In this document: positions 1-9,779 of the stretch, in pieces
How positions within the stretch are numbered: the stretch's first letter is position 1
Layout of the letters: each line of letters begins with the position of its first letter
Source of the DNA: Ancylostoma caninum
Lineage: Eukaryota > Nematoda > Chromadorea > Rhabditida > Ancylostomatidae
Assembly (NCBI GenBank): GCA_037903475.1
Contig: JBAJFG010000015.1
Span: 2,780,431 to 2,844,430, forward strand
Length of the DNA stretch: 64,000 nucleotides
Direction of reading: 5' to 3'
Notes under the pieces: generated by a model
Told to the model about the DNA's origin: nothing
What the model saw: the letters and a program-made list of their open reading frames with translations, nothing else
Databases searched by the model: none
Program-made: the position numbers and the translations under genes

Positions 1-2
1 GA

Positions 3-368
3 ATGAAGGCCTGCACTCTGCAGGTTCTTCTCTCTCTCGTGATCATTCTTCACTCCGTTGACAATGGTTTGGCCGATTCGGTTGACGAGGAACTTGCACC
101 TGCAATCGTGTCGCAAGTGTCACCACTTCACTACAAATCACTATCTGGGCCGGTAAATCCATTGATTGGGAACCTAAAAGTAAAACCACCATTTCGACGA
201 ACAACCCCTCCACCACTTTCACAAATATATACGCCACCAAAACCACCATACCCCAAGGAACCACCACCAAAACCAACCCGTGGAATTCCAAGATCGACAA
301 GATCGACGACTACAACAACCACGAAAAAACCTAAAACAAGACGTTGGCTACCAAAACTGATGGGATGA
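3..368 (+). CDS. Small secreted proline-rich basic protein
   Basis: A 121-residue open frame starts two bases into the window, so its promoter and 5' UTR lie outside. Residues 1-24 look like a signal peptide: a Lys after the start Met, a Leu/Val/Ile-rich core, then small residues. The mature part is rich in Pro, Thr and Lys (PPKPPYPKEPPPKP at about 77-91, a six-Thr run near 102-107) and ends in basic residues and LMG. The final Gly directly before the stop could be an amidation donor if the product is a processed peptide; that is inference. An AATAAA signal at 409-414 supports a real short transcript. The bases after the stop (ACTGGAGTGAA) recur after the stop of the small gene at 3406. I do not recognise a family. 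A mucin-like linker or peptide precursor is possible. Confidence 0.6.
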   Translation: MKACTLQVLLSLVIILHSVDNGLADSVDEELAPAIVSQVSPLHYKSLSGPVNPLIGNLKVKPPFRRTTPPPLSQIYTPPKPPYPKEPPPKPTRGIPRSTRSTTTTTTKKPKTRRWLPKLMG

Positions 369-408
369 ACTGGAGTGAACTTCGGGATGTTTAGTTTGTG
401 TTCCAGTC

Positions 409-414
409 AATAAA
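409..414 (+). promoter_or_regulatory. Poly(A) signal AATAAA
   Basis: Canonical AATAAA about 40 bases after the stop of the small secreted protein gene, in the expected position for its 3' UTR. Confidence 0.6.
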
Positions 415-419
415 GATTT

Positions 420-975
420 CGTTGTTAATTAGTTTTTGCAAGAATAGGCCTTGGAGAGCCCTTAGCAAGAGGTAACAACATTTTCGAAAGAGCATATTGT
501 TAACTGCAGAATACAAGAGGAGAAGGCATGCAAGAAGATCCTCATCATGACCGGGTACCGATTTTACAATGGAAAATATGCACATGATCACGCGGCCTCG
601 CCCAACCCGCGATGCGGCAATGCATGCATTTACTCTCATGATCGGACAGCTTCCCACAATGTGAAGACATCAGGCGGAGCTGCCCGAACATGTAAAAAGT
701 GACGTAAAGTAATATTGGTGGGTTACAATTAGCGCTTAGCATGTACAACCCACGCAGCAAAATTTCATCATAATCTTTGTTCTTACTGTTATTTGTTGTC
801 TTAGCTTTTTCTGCATCGCTCTTTTCATCCTCATTTGATCTTTCTCCGAGATTTGATTCCATGATTCCTTCGAAACGTTGGGGCGGATAAGGGCGGCGGG
901 CGCTTCCAGCTCCTAAGTGAGTTTTCCACACCTTTTCCTTGTTGTTTTGAAGGTGTTCATGTTCGTCTGTCATGT
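420..975. other. No gene recognised
   Basis: Open frames occur on the minus strand (391-657, 545-973) but show no signal peptide, domain or splice structure I can support. Nothing firm is seen. Confidence 0.4.
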
Positions 976-1460
976 TGAAAATGGAAAAAATCGATAAATC
1001 AATAAATCGATATTTCGTGCAAAATGATTGTCGTGTTTGTGTTTAGCATATTGAGAAACACCAGTGGCCATATCTTCACAGTTCCATGGGCAAGAATTGG
1101 AAAAAACCAATAAAATCGATAAATCAACATCTCGTGCAAGACGGTTATCATATTCGTGTTCGGCGTACTGGGAAACCACAGTTGACATGCCCGTGCCTGT
1201 CTCCGAGCAGAGAACTAAAAAATCAGTAGAATCAATAAATCGATACCGCCATTCAAAATGGTTGTTATATTCGTACTCATTGTATTGAACCATAGTGGAC
1301 GCGTCCCTACCGACTCCTGAGCAAAAATGGTGAAAAAAATGATGAAATCGATAAACTAATTGATACGATCAGGTCAAAAGTAGCCTACAACCTCCGCCGG
1401 ACCCTGGATGGTCCGCGTGCAGAATTTGGTGCGGATCGTTTCATTTCTATTAGAGTATCC
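976..1460 (+). repeat. 110-bp-period dispersed repeat, copy 1
   Basis: Units of roughly 105-115 bp repeat here. Each has an AATCGATAAATCGATA-like core followed by a segment like ATATTCGTGTTCAGCGTATT. The block ends with a segment resembling GTAGCCTACAACCTCCGCCG at about 1380-1400. The same arrangement occurs reversed at 6886-7330 and forward at 46380-46948, so this is a dispersed repeat family carrying its own short tandem array. The small open frames in it are incidental. Confidence 0.65.
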
Positions 1461-2172
1461 CCAGACTTCGCCAGTTCAATATGAATAAAAATGAACCGGT
1501 GATATAAGAGATGAGGACCGTGGAAATGATACGTATCGACTGCCACGTTACATCGCCATGAATCGCTGCCAAACGGAGCTCACTGCTCGTACTTTCAAAG
1601 ATGTGCCCAAAATGAACTGGCGATGTGAGTGATAGCGACAGTGGAAACGATGCCTATCGATCATCACGCCACATGAGTTATCATCTCTCTCACTTCTGAA
1701 GTCTCCTCATTCACTTTATCCATGTGGCGATTGCCAGCAATAGTGGTGATCGCGACGACAGCCGGCTGTAGTGGCGATCGCCGCGATTGCTGGCGAAGGC
1801 TGGGGTAGTCTAACTGACCGCATTTCCGAACTGATAAGATTGGAAGTAAGGGGGATCAAATTAGTAAGAAAGAGCACTGATTCTTGTACAATTTCGACAT
1901 TTAGGAAATGAAAGAGAGAAGATCATCGGCAAATGAAACAAAACAAGAAAGAAATTGGGCAAAGTACAAAAATATATGAGTTTTCTCGACTATATTTCAC
2001 GTCTATACGTGCCGCTCACATTTAGGCGATGTGAGGAGCACGTATAGATGCGTCTAGCTTTGGAGCGCGGCAACGCTCCACTAAACGGCTTGCGATAGCA
2101 CTTTGGTGCGAGTGGAAAGGGAGACATATTCAGAAAATATGAGATAGGTGATAAGATGTGGGACATATGATG
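1461..2172. other. No gene recognised
   Basis: There are imperfect internal repetitions (GATATAAGAGATGAGGACCG versus GATGTGAGTGATAGCGACAG) and a GC-richer segment near 1725-1800. No exon or RNA gene is supported. Confidence 0.4.
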
Positions 2173-2200
2173 AGCACATACCTACTAGTAGGTATGTGCT
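2173..2200. repeat. Perfect 28-bp palindrome
   Basis: AGCACATACCTACT is followed directly by its own reverse complement, with no spacer. It would form a 14-bp cruciform arm. It lies in otherwise unannotated DNA and its role is unknown. Confidence 0.85.
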
Positions 2201-2606
2201 GTATGGTAGGAGGCTGGGAACTTATGTGTTTCACTAGAAAAATTATGCTCCGAATAGGCTCAGCTTGTAGGCGAGCTTGTCTAAGATAGGCTGCCCTCTT
2301 TACCGAGCATACAATTCCTTGCTTCACATAAGTTTTGTGATCTGGTAGCATACTGTTATTGTGCGTACCATGACGCTTCTTTTCCCCAAATTTGGTGTCA
2401 GTTGGTTAAGTCTCGACTCAACGGAAGAGCCCTATAACCCCAGTGTTCCAGTGCTCACTCATTCAGACTCAAAATGTGAGCGTACTCTTTCTTTGTTTGC
2501 ATAAGTTTGGATGGTCTTTTTGAAAAAAAAAAACTTCTAGTGTCCCCCTAGTTCTTATCGCACAGAAGATTTCAAGTCAATCTGTGCAGTTTCCGCAACC
2601 AGAGAC
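2201..2606. other. No gene recognised
   Basis: AT-rich sequence with an A run near 2523-2531. No supported exon. Confidence 0.4.
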
Positions 2607-2729
2607 CTCCAGAGACCGATACCATGGACTCTGCTGTACGCAGATGACGTTATGCTCGCATTTGAACGAAAGGAGGACCGTGAACGACAAACACAGGCTT
2701 GGAGCAAACGTCTAAATGAAAAGCATCCA
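2607..2729 (+). pseudogene. Reverse-transcriptase fragment (RTE-like non-LTR element)
   Basis: About 40 codons read PWTLLYADDVMLA followed by a charged helix (KEDRERQTQAWSKRLNEK). YADD is the catalytic motif of reverse transcriptases. The following helix matches what is known of RTE/endonuclease-reverse-transcriptase proteins common in strongylid nematodes. Flanking sequence does not continue the domain, so this is a dead fragment. Family assignment rests on motif memory, not on a search. Confidence 0.65.
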
Positions 2730-2749
2730 ATTTCGTTCCTGAACCCTCC

Positions 2750-3390
2750 ACGTATTTGAGATGAATAAAATCAGTGAGGAAAACGAGAGATCCATTAGAG
2801 AGCTGGTGTATGCTGGGTACGCAGTGGATTTTCGCACCTGCAAGAACAACGTCCGCATCCCATGCACTTCGGTAAAAGTTGATCTGTTCCAGTAGCTCTG
2901 ACGAGTATTTCCGAAATAATAATGAGCAATGATAAAAAAATAATCAAATTTTGTAATAGCAAACATGATAATCAATTAATAAAAAGTAATCTGATTTTAT
3001 GGGAAATTTGACCTATCAGAGGACTTAGTAAGACTTCATCTAGGTGAACGTGGCGACAAACTTCCTAATCAATCTGTAGGGGTGGTCATGCAATAACATG
3101 ATGGTATATTTCGTTCTCCGTATTACGCTAGCGCTTCTCTTTGCTCTTCGTTATCTTGTGATGGGGATTCGCTCTTGTCTTTTTTCCGCCTCCTAAACAA
3201 ATCCATTAGCGAAGCCCATGTCCTCTTATCATAAAACATGTGCATTCAAATCTATTAGCAAATGCAAATGTCACCAATGTCACCATAAAAGGAGACATAG
3301 AGGAAGGGACATCAAGCGCCACCCAATTGTAGCTTTAATCTACATAGATTCCTTCTTTTCTTGCCCTCTGTATTGATCTACCTATATTTT
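2750..3390. other. No gene recognised upstream of the small peptide gene
   Basis: AT-rich non-coding sequence. It presumably includes the upstream region of the gene at 3406. No TATA box is convincingly placed. Confidence 0.4.
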
Positions 3391-3405
3391 CAAAATATTT
3401 TCAGG

Positions 3406-3528
3406 ATGAACATTCCAGCTGCTCTTGTGTTCCTGGTCTTCCTCGTGACTATGTCCGTTTACGTCAATGCTGCCTCTACAACCCCCTTTCCCTATGACTG
3501 GGATTATCGTCAAAGGGTTAGAGGATAA
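3406..3528 (+). CDS. 40-residue secreted peptide precursor
   Basis: A compact frame begins directly after TTTTCAG|G, a strong splice or spliced-leader acceptor. This supports the start Met at 3406. Residues 1-22 form a clear signal peptide (FLVFLVTMSVYVNA, cleavage likely after Ala22). The remaining 18 residues (STTPFPYDWDYRQRVRG, plus one Ala) are aromatic and basic and end in Gly before TAA, which would fit C-terminal amidation. The stop is followed by GACTGGAGTAAATTCC, close to the sequence after the stop at 368, and by ATTAAA at 3569-3574. It may be a neuropeptide-like or antimicrobial-type peptide; the function is unknown. The signal peptide is seen; the peptide class is inference. Confidence 0.55.
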   Translation: MNIPAALVFLVFLVTMSVYVNAASTTPFPYDWDYRQRVRG

Positions 3529-3568
3529 TGGACTGGAGTAAATTCCAACTTCCATGTCTGCTTGGAGC

Positions 3569-3574
3569 ATTAAA
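3569..3574 (+). promoter_or_regulatory. Poly(A) signal ATTAAA
   Basis: Variant polyadenylation hexamer about 40 bases after the stop codon of the 40-residue peptide gene. Confidence 0.5.
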
Positions 3575-3599
3575 GACTATGTTCTATGTTGCTTGTGTT

Positions 3600-4760
3600 C
3601 TTCAACAACACCACCAACAACAACAACAGCAATACCTGCGAAAAAGAAATTATCTTTCAACATTGGACTGAAGAGGGAAACCGCAACGGTCCAGTTAAGA
3701 TGAAAAACGTAGAAACGCGGAAACACCAAGCATCACGGTGACCCTAATACGATTAACACTTATTCTGACCGCAGGAAATCTACCGTCTCTCTAATTCAAC
3801 TTTACATGATCTGACAATAAAATATAGCCTGATGACAACCATAAAACATTGAAAATCCGTGAAGCTAAGATAGATCTTCATTTGAAGCAAATAGGAAGAT
3901 GCTTTCTTATTTCTGGATCTCATTCTGCAAACCCTATGTATCAGTAGTCACCATCATTCCACCGTTTGCGAGTGAGATAACCTGTTTGCCATTTTCGCAA
4001 AAATATTGACAATCTACATAGCCGGCAAATATCTATTTTTGAGGACTTTTTGTTTCGCCAGCAATGGGTGGAGTTCGCAGCATCTGCAGTAGACAAACGA
4101 TGAGCTGTAACTTCCAAGCGGCTGTTGACACGAGAAGATGACCTTTCTATACATCCAAACACTGGCCGACGGAACAAACATTTGGATTGGCTGACGATGA
4201 ATGATTCCCTGGCCATTTTGGAACATTTCAACTATATTGCTGAACTCGCGTAAAACAGTGGTGAGATGCCTTCTTTTTGCTCGCACGATCGATGGTCCAA
4301 CTCCGTCTAGAAGCCAACGAAGCCATCCATTGATCCGAAGTTGCTAAATTTGTACCAGAGGGGTCTGGAAGGATGAAGCACTGACTTGGCGTATCGTATG
4401 CTCCCGCAAGTCACTGCATAGGGCATATACGCATTCAAAGCTTTACGATGCTCAGATAAAGGCGTATGCGTGGCGCATCCCACAAAATGGGATCGATTAA
4501 TTCCGATCACGTTGTTCTTTTTGTTCCTCTTATAGGCCCAGTAACAGTCCTGACGCAGCTTAGACGGAGGTGAGATTCATACAGCCGCGGCTTCGCGGTG
4601 GCCACGCGGTCTTTTTTCATTCATATCAGGTTGCTGAAACAGAAATGGCGCACATTCAATCAAAATCATGCAATTTTGGTTGCACACGCATAGTATGACA
4701 TTCAGGTATGATGGCACTCTCATTGAGCAAAGCCAACTCTTGCGTGCTGTTCATATGTAT
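3600..4760. other. No gene recognised
   Basis: A CAACAACAC-rich stretch near 3602-3632 could be a simple repeat. Minus-strand frames at 3941-4231, 4014-4286 and 4307-4510 have no recognisable motifs. Nothing firmly supported. Confidence 0.4.
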
Positions 4761-4765
4761 AAGAG

Positions 4766-5527
4766 AACTCAAAGCTCTACATTTGATTCAGAGCTAGAAA
4801 CTGGAAAAGAAGACAATACGATATGTAGTAACAAACCATAACTTCAAGGGTTGCGATTAAATGAGTGTTGGTTTATGGAGGAAAAGGCATCGGTATGAGG
4901 AACATCGATGGAGAGAAGCTGATCGATTTGGCAGAAGCGCATGATCTAGTGATACCCTATACATAGTGTGCATCACTTTGTTCCGAACAAAAACCACTTC
5001 CTCCCTTGAATCAGGTAGTCCGTCGCTGAGGACCGCATCGCGGAGCTGTTTCGCCGTCTGCGCATAGAGTTTCTACCATCTCATACTCAGCATGGCCTCC
5101 GATCTAGGTCGCCTGGGCATGGGATATCCAAGTCCGCTAGTACGGGTATACTGCCCTGCCACATCTTCAGCAGGTATAGGTTTGACATCCTTTACCATCT
5201 TCAACCACATAGGTCCAGCAATCACGTGCTCTATGTAGGTTTCTCGTCCTGCACTGCTGCATGTGATCTTCTGGGATCATCTCTTCGCGAAGAAGGTATA
5301 GGGTATCACCAGATCGTGCGCTTCTGCCAAATCGATCAGCCTCTCTCCATCGATGTTCCTCATGCCGATGCCTTTTCCTCCATAAACCAACACTCATTCA
5401 ATCGCACATCGAACTAGAATTATTCAAGGGTGAATCTAAGATTTGATATGGTTTGTTATCACACATTACTGTCTTTTCGATTGCTTTTCCAGTTTCTAGC
5501 TCTGAATCAAATGTAGAGCTTTGAGTT
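4766..5527. repeat. Inverted duplication containing RTE endonuclease pieces
   Basis: The left arm (about 4766-4970) is nearly the reverse complement of the right arm (about 5308-5527). Outer ends are AACTCAAAGCTCTAC and GTAGAGCTTTGAGTT. Each arm includes the same endonuclease segment in opposite orientation, with about 340 bp between. It could arise from two head-to-head insertions or an inverted duplication of one remnant. Confidence 0.75.
4975..5400 (-). pseudogene. RTE-type retrotransposon endonuclease remnant
   Basis: Reading the minus strand from about 5385 gives GKGIGMRNIDGERLIDLAEA, then HDLVIPYTFFAKR, a stop, ITCSSAGRETYIEHVI, and VKDVKPIPAEDVAGQ. This is the order of the C-terminal part of APE-type endonuclease domains in nematode RTE elements (N.RGE.LIDLA..HDLVI.NT, then a ..IDHVL-like stretch). 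The third key position is Glu-His instead of the usual Asp-His. A stop, base changes and lack of the rest of the protein mark it as dead. Confidence 0.65.
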
Positions 5528-5529
5528 CA

Positions 5530-6885
5530 GACTCAAATATTCAGGATCTATGATAGTTAGCATGCATCAGGAGTGGTTTTCGATCACGGATTCCGGCGAA
5601 TTTCAATGGAAGTTCTATTATGATGCGTGGATAACGTCAGATATGTATAACAAATAGATTTCTACATAAAACAGCTTCAGTCATGGTTCTCAACTGCTAC
5701 GCTGCTGAGTTTTTATCAAGTGAGAACATGAAACTTAATGCGTGTCTCGTTAATCCTGTGCCCTTACAGACTATTATTTAGCTAATTCTTCTCTAACGGA
5801 CGGTTGATTCATCGCCAACTCGCCCTGAGCCAAAACATTATTAAGTAAGAAAATATGCATCCAGTTTTGGAAAAAAAAAACAGCTTAAATCTCTTTGTGG
5901 GTGTTGTCTAAACGTTTTCTGTGTGCGACCGTTTTCCGTTACGTAGGGTGATACCGAAAAGGGAAGTCCTCATTTCTGTTACCCTCTTATATCTGCACGG
6001 ACGAAGGAATGGTACCATTCCACATCCAGGGCCCCAGATTTCTGAAGAGCTCCTTTTTCTTCGCTGAAACTTTGAATAGGAGGGTCATCTGATGCACCGA
6101 ACACGAATATCGTTTTCATTCTGTGCTGTAACACCACTTTTGTGAGGTAGGATGCAGTGGATGCGAAATCGCATCGAATAATCTTAAATTTTGCACGGAG
6201 GGGGGATTCCACGCACTGGTCACGATTACTAACATCACTGCCATTCTCCGGTTCAGATTTTCAATTTTTCCCAATATTCTACTCTATCCCTATCGTAGTC
6301 TCACATATATGTAGTTACAGCACAATATCAATACAATATTCGTGTGCGGCACCTCGAAGGACCTTTACGTGCAAAAATTGAGAGGATCCTTGGAGATGTT
6401 GCATCTACCGTTTGCCCACCGTAACACTACAGAAAAGGAGTTGCGTTACGAAATAGGTACGGTATTCATGTTGAGCATCTCAAATAACTCCACTATGCTA
6501 GGCTTCAGCTAAAGAAACTCTCGCAATTTTTTGATAGTGAAGACGGATGTCAAAAGTGCCTATTATGTTTTCTAACATAGACTGTTGAGTGGCCTGACCT
6601 AGGCAAAGTGTGGCCAGAGAAATAAGAAGAACTGGAAATTCCTTTGAGTACCGACGTCTGAACTGTTTACCAAAGAGGCACGATCTACGTCAATGACTCT
6701 TCTAAATAATTCTAATTCGGATCTAAAAAACATCTTTCTTCCATGAATTAGCTAACTATGCGATGGATTTTCATACCTGTGACATACTTCACAGCGACAG
6801 TGTCGATGTGACCGTTTTGCCCTAATCATTTTGCCCAACATCTCCAATGCCGGTACTTCAAACAGTGCAAATCCACTGATAAAAA
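5530..6885. other. No gene recognised
   Basis: AT-rich DNA. The frame at 5979-6212 (minus) has no identifiable domain. No TIR pair, RNA gene or splice-supported exon was found. Confidence 0.4.
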
Positions 6886-7330
6886 ATGAGAGCAGCCGAT
6901 CTGGACCAAATTCAGCACGCAGGCCTCTCAGGGGCCGGCGGAGGTTGTAGGCTACTTCTCAACTCGGAATATCGATTGGCTTATCAATCATATCGACTTT
7001 ATTGATTTTTCATTATTTTTGTTCAGGGAGTCGCGATGACATCATTTTTGGGGTTGTCTAACACGCTTAATACGAATATGACAACAATTTTGCACGAAGT
7101 TATTGATTTATCGACTTTTCATAATTTTTGTCCAGGGATCAGTGGGAACATATCTACTGGGGTTGTCCAATGCGCTGAAAGTGAATATGACAACCATTTT
7201 GCGCGAAATATTGATCTCATTGGTTCTTCGGTATTCTGCCATATGGGGCGCGGAATATATGTCTATTGGGGTTCTCCAATGCGCTGAATATGAATATGAG
7301 AATCATTTTGCACGAACACATTGATTCAGT
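6886..7330 (-). repeat. 110-bp-period dispersed repeat, copy 2 (reversed)
   Basis: A CGGCGGAGGTTGTAGGCTAC segment near 6938-6957 is the reverse complement of the end segment of copy 1. It is followed by units with TCGATTTATC-like cores and CAATGCGCTGAATATGAATA segments at roughly 85-110-bp spacing. This is the same family as 976-1460 and 46380-46948 in opposite orientation. Confidence 0.65.
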
Positions 7331-8500
7331 GCCATCGAAATAACTTTAGTAACTTTTCTCACAGGTCGGTGGAAAAGGGTCACTTTGTCATTACTAATAT
7401 GCTGATTGCCAGGAGTATGGGCATTTTAATGATCATCGTTCAGATGAACAATAGGCAATTGTCTCGTTTATGGTTCGACTTCTCACTCGTTATATTCTCA
7501 GCGACCCCCTCAGAGGGTATGTTTATTATTTTTGTGTATTTGTTGTTTTCCTTCTTCTATAGGAGATAGTTGAGTTGGCAGTCTGTAAGAGCATCAGTGG
7601 TTGTGGAAAATGTACCATATTTCCTTTGTTCGACCAGTTGTCGAGGGCGGTGATTGTGCAGCCTAGCGAGATCGCCTTGTCTTTCTACCTCCATAGGGAT
7701 GCATGTTTCCCATATAAGCCGAGGAAATTTCAGGAATTGCTGATCAGTGGAACCATCATGAGAGACAATGGGATAGTTTGTGCTTCAGAGGAAGAAGGCA
7801 GTCGCCCATCGACTTAGATATTGGTATGGATGTACTGTTATAACCAGTTTTTATTACGAGGATGAAAACCAGAAAGTTAGATTTAGATAAACTATTCTGA
7901 AACTTTCTGAAGTAATTGAGAATGATAGCACATTCACTTCTTCCTTCCGGAGACCTGTCGATAACGCGGATCCAAACGGCGAGACCTCAGCAGATTCGTT
8001 GCTAATCAGCACCGTGATCGAATACATGAACATGACCTTACGTTAAGTAGTCGAGAGCAGGAGAATGAGTCAAATCATCATCGATATTAAATATAGGTTG
8101 TAAAGGAAGTTCTCGCGGTCTTTAAAAGTCTGCTTTTCTAACACATTCGCGACCTTACGCTTTTGGCATGGTTTGTCACACGCGCTTTTGCACGAGTAGG
8201 AGTCCCACGTGATAGGAATTTTTCCTCCGCCGCATAATACCCCGAATTTGCGCAAATCTGAACCCGATCTTCTCTATTTTGTAATCGTCAAGAGTGTTTC
8301 CAAATGTCTGTCGCCATTCACTTGATACTGATCCTAGTTTCTTTTTCATATGTATCGTTCTCTGTGGTGTATGTTTCAACCGCCATCAAAAAAAGTTTGA
8401 GTGAAGATCTGCCCTGCCTAGTGCATGTGTAGAAAACTTGAATAATTGTTAATATAACACAACATAGAAGTTTGCCAATTATGACTCACAGAAATATAAC
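7331..8500. other. No gene recognised
   Basis: Small frames at 7321-7569 and 7575-7817 have no recognisable domain. Nothing else supported. Confidence 0.4.
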
Positions 8501-8699
8501 TCTGAATAGAGCGTGCTCACCCGGTTAAGCACGCCGTCCCACGCTTCGCACAATGCGTGTCAACCGGTTGAGCGCACTGTCGCGAAGATGTTAAACTCGG
8601 CGCAGTCTTGTAGCAAGTTGTCTTCTCTACATATAAGGAGGTCAGGTATGTGCAAGTTTATCGTTATCATTATGCACGAACCCCTGCACAACCTCTTGC

Positions 8700-9720
8700 A
8701 GGAAGATGAAATTTTCAAAGCAGTACATCTGAGACCTTTCTGTATCAGACTTCAAATCTGGTGAATCAGCTGGCACATCCAGTCATCGTATCAAAGCTGC
8801 ATTTGGAGAAGGTATCGTGTCCGAACACACTGCCCAGAATTGGCTCAGAAGCCGTTGTGTTAGCGACTCGAACTTCTATGTTTCCACATGGTCGGAACGC
8901 GCTTCCGGAGCCGCCAATGATCGATTGTGGCAGTTGGTTGATTCAGATCCCTGGCAAACTATGAATCGAAAGGCGAAAGTCTTGGATGTTCATTTTGCCA
9001 CCATCATCGACTGACTGCACCACTTAGATAGGGTATAATAGTTATCACAGTTAGTGATAGTGATCTGACCAAAGGCGATCTCCAGCGACGTGCAGAGGTG
9101 GCCACAGTGTTACACTCGTACAGGGCATAAAGAATTGGCTGGAGCCCATCTTCACAGAAGATGAGGAGTAATGTCTGTGTATCAACATCAAGCGCCACCG
9201 GCACTGTGTTGACAAAGATGAGCAGCCTGAGCTGCGGCCGAAAGCAGGCCTCCACTGGATGAAGGTCATGGTCTGTGTTTGGTGTGACAGCAAAGACATC
9301 ATCCACTACGACTTACTGTCACGTGATACTCTCCTCGCAGCGGACTTGTGCTGCCTACAGCTAGACAGATTGGCCGCAGAAATCGCAGAGGAGGTTCCAA
9401 ATTACGGCACGATCCGACTCCTGCACGACCATGCTTGTCCGCGCATTACAAGAGCGACTTGTAAGAAACTAGTGGACTTCGGATGGGAAATGCTGCTTCA
9501 TTCATCGTAGAGCCCTGACTTTGCACCAACAGATTACCACATTCTCCTGTCGCTCTCTGAAGCCATGCGCAAAAGCGTCCGATGATGAAGATGACTTGGA
9601 TCGCTGGTTGAACAACTCTTTCGAGTCAAGCAGTTCTGCGCCGGAGGTGTCGAGACGCTTCCCGAAAACTGTGAGATATGATAGAATGTGATGGTGGCTT
9701 ATTTGTTTCTTAATGCGCTT
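8700..9720 (+). pseudogene. Decayed mariner-family transposase
   Basis: Pieces in several frames keep the mariner order. AAFGEGIVSEHTAQNWLR near 8800-8850 matches the N-terminal helix-turn-helix segment. RLWQLVDSDPWQT near 8920-8960 is the D.L..L...DP.QT segment. LLHDHACPRITRATCKKL near 9420-9470 matches the H.D.ARPH segment with the second catalytic Asp. SPDFAPTDYH near 9510-9545 is the SPDLAP.DYH segment holding the third Asp. Stops and frameshifts separate them, so it cannot make transposase. I could not fix the terminal inverted repeats, so the limits are approximate. Motif matches are from memory. Confidence 0.7.
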
Positions 9721-9779
9721 TCCCATTAAAAAGTAAGTTAATGGTCCGGGAACAGCGAGAACTTTCCATACAAACCATT

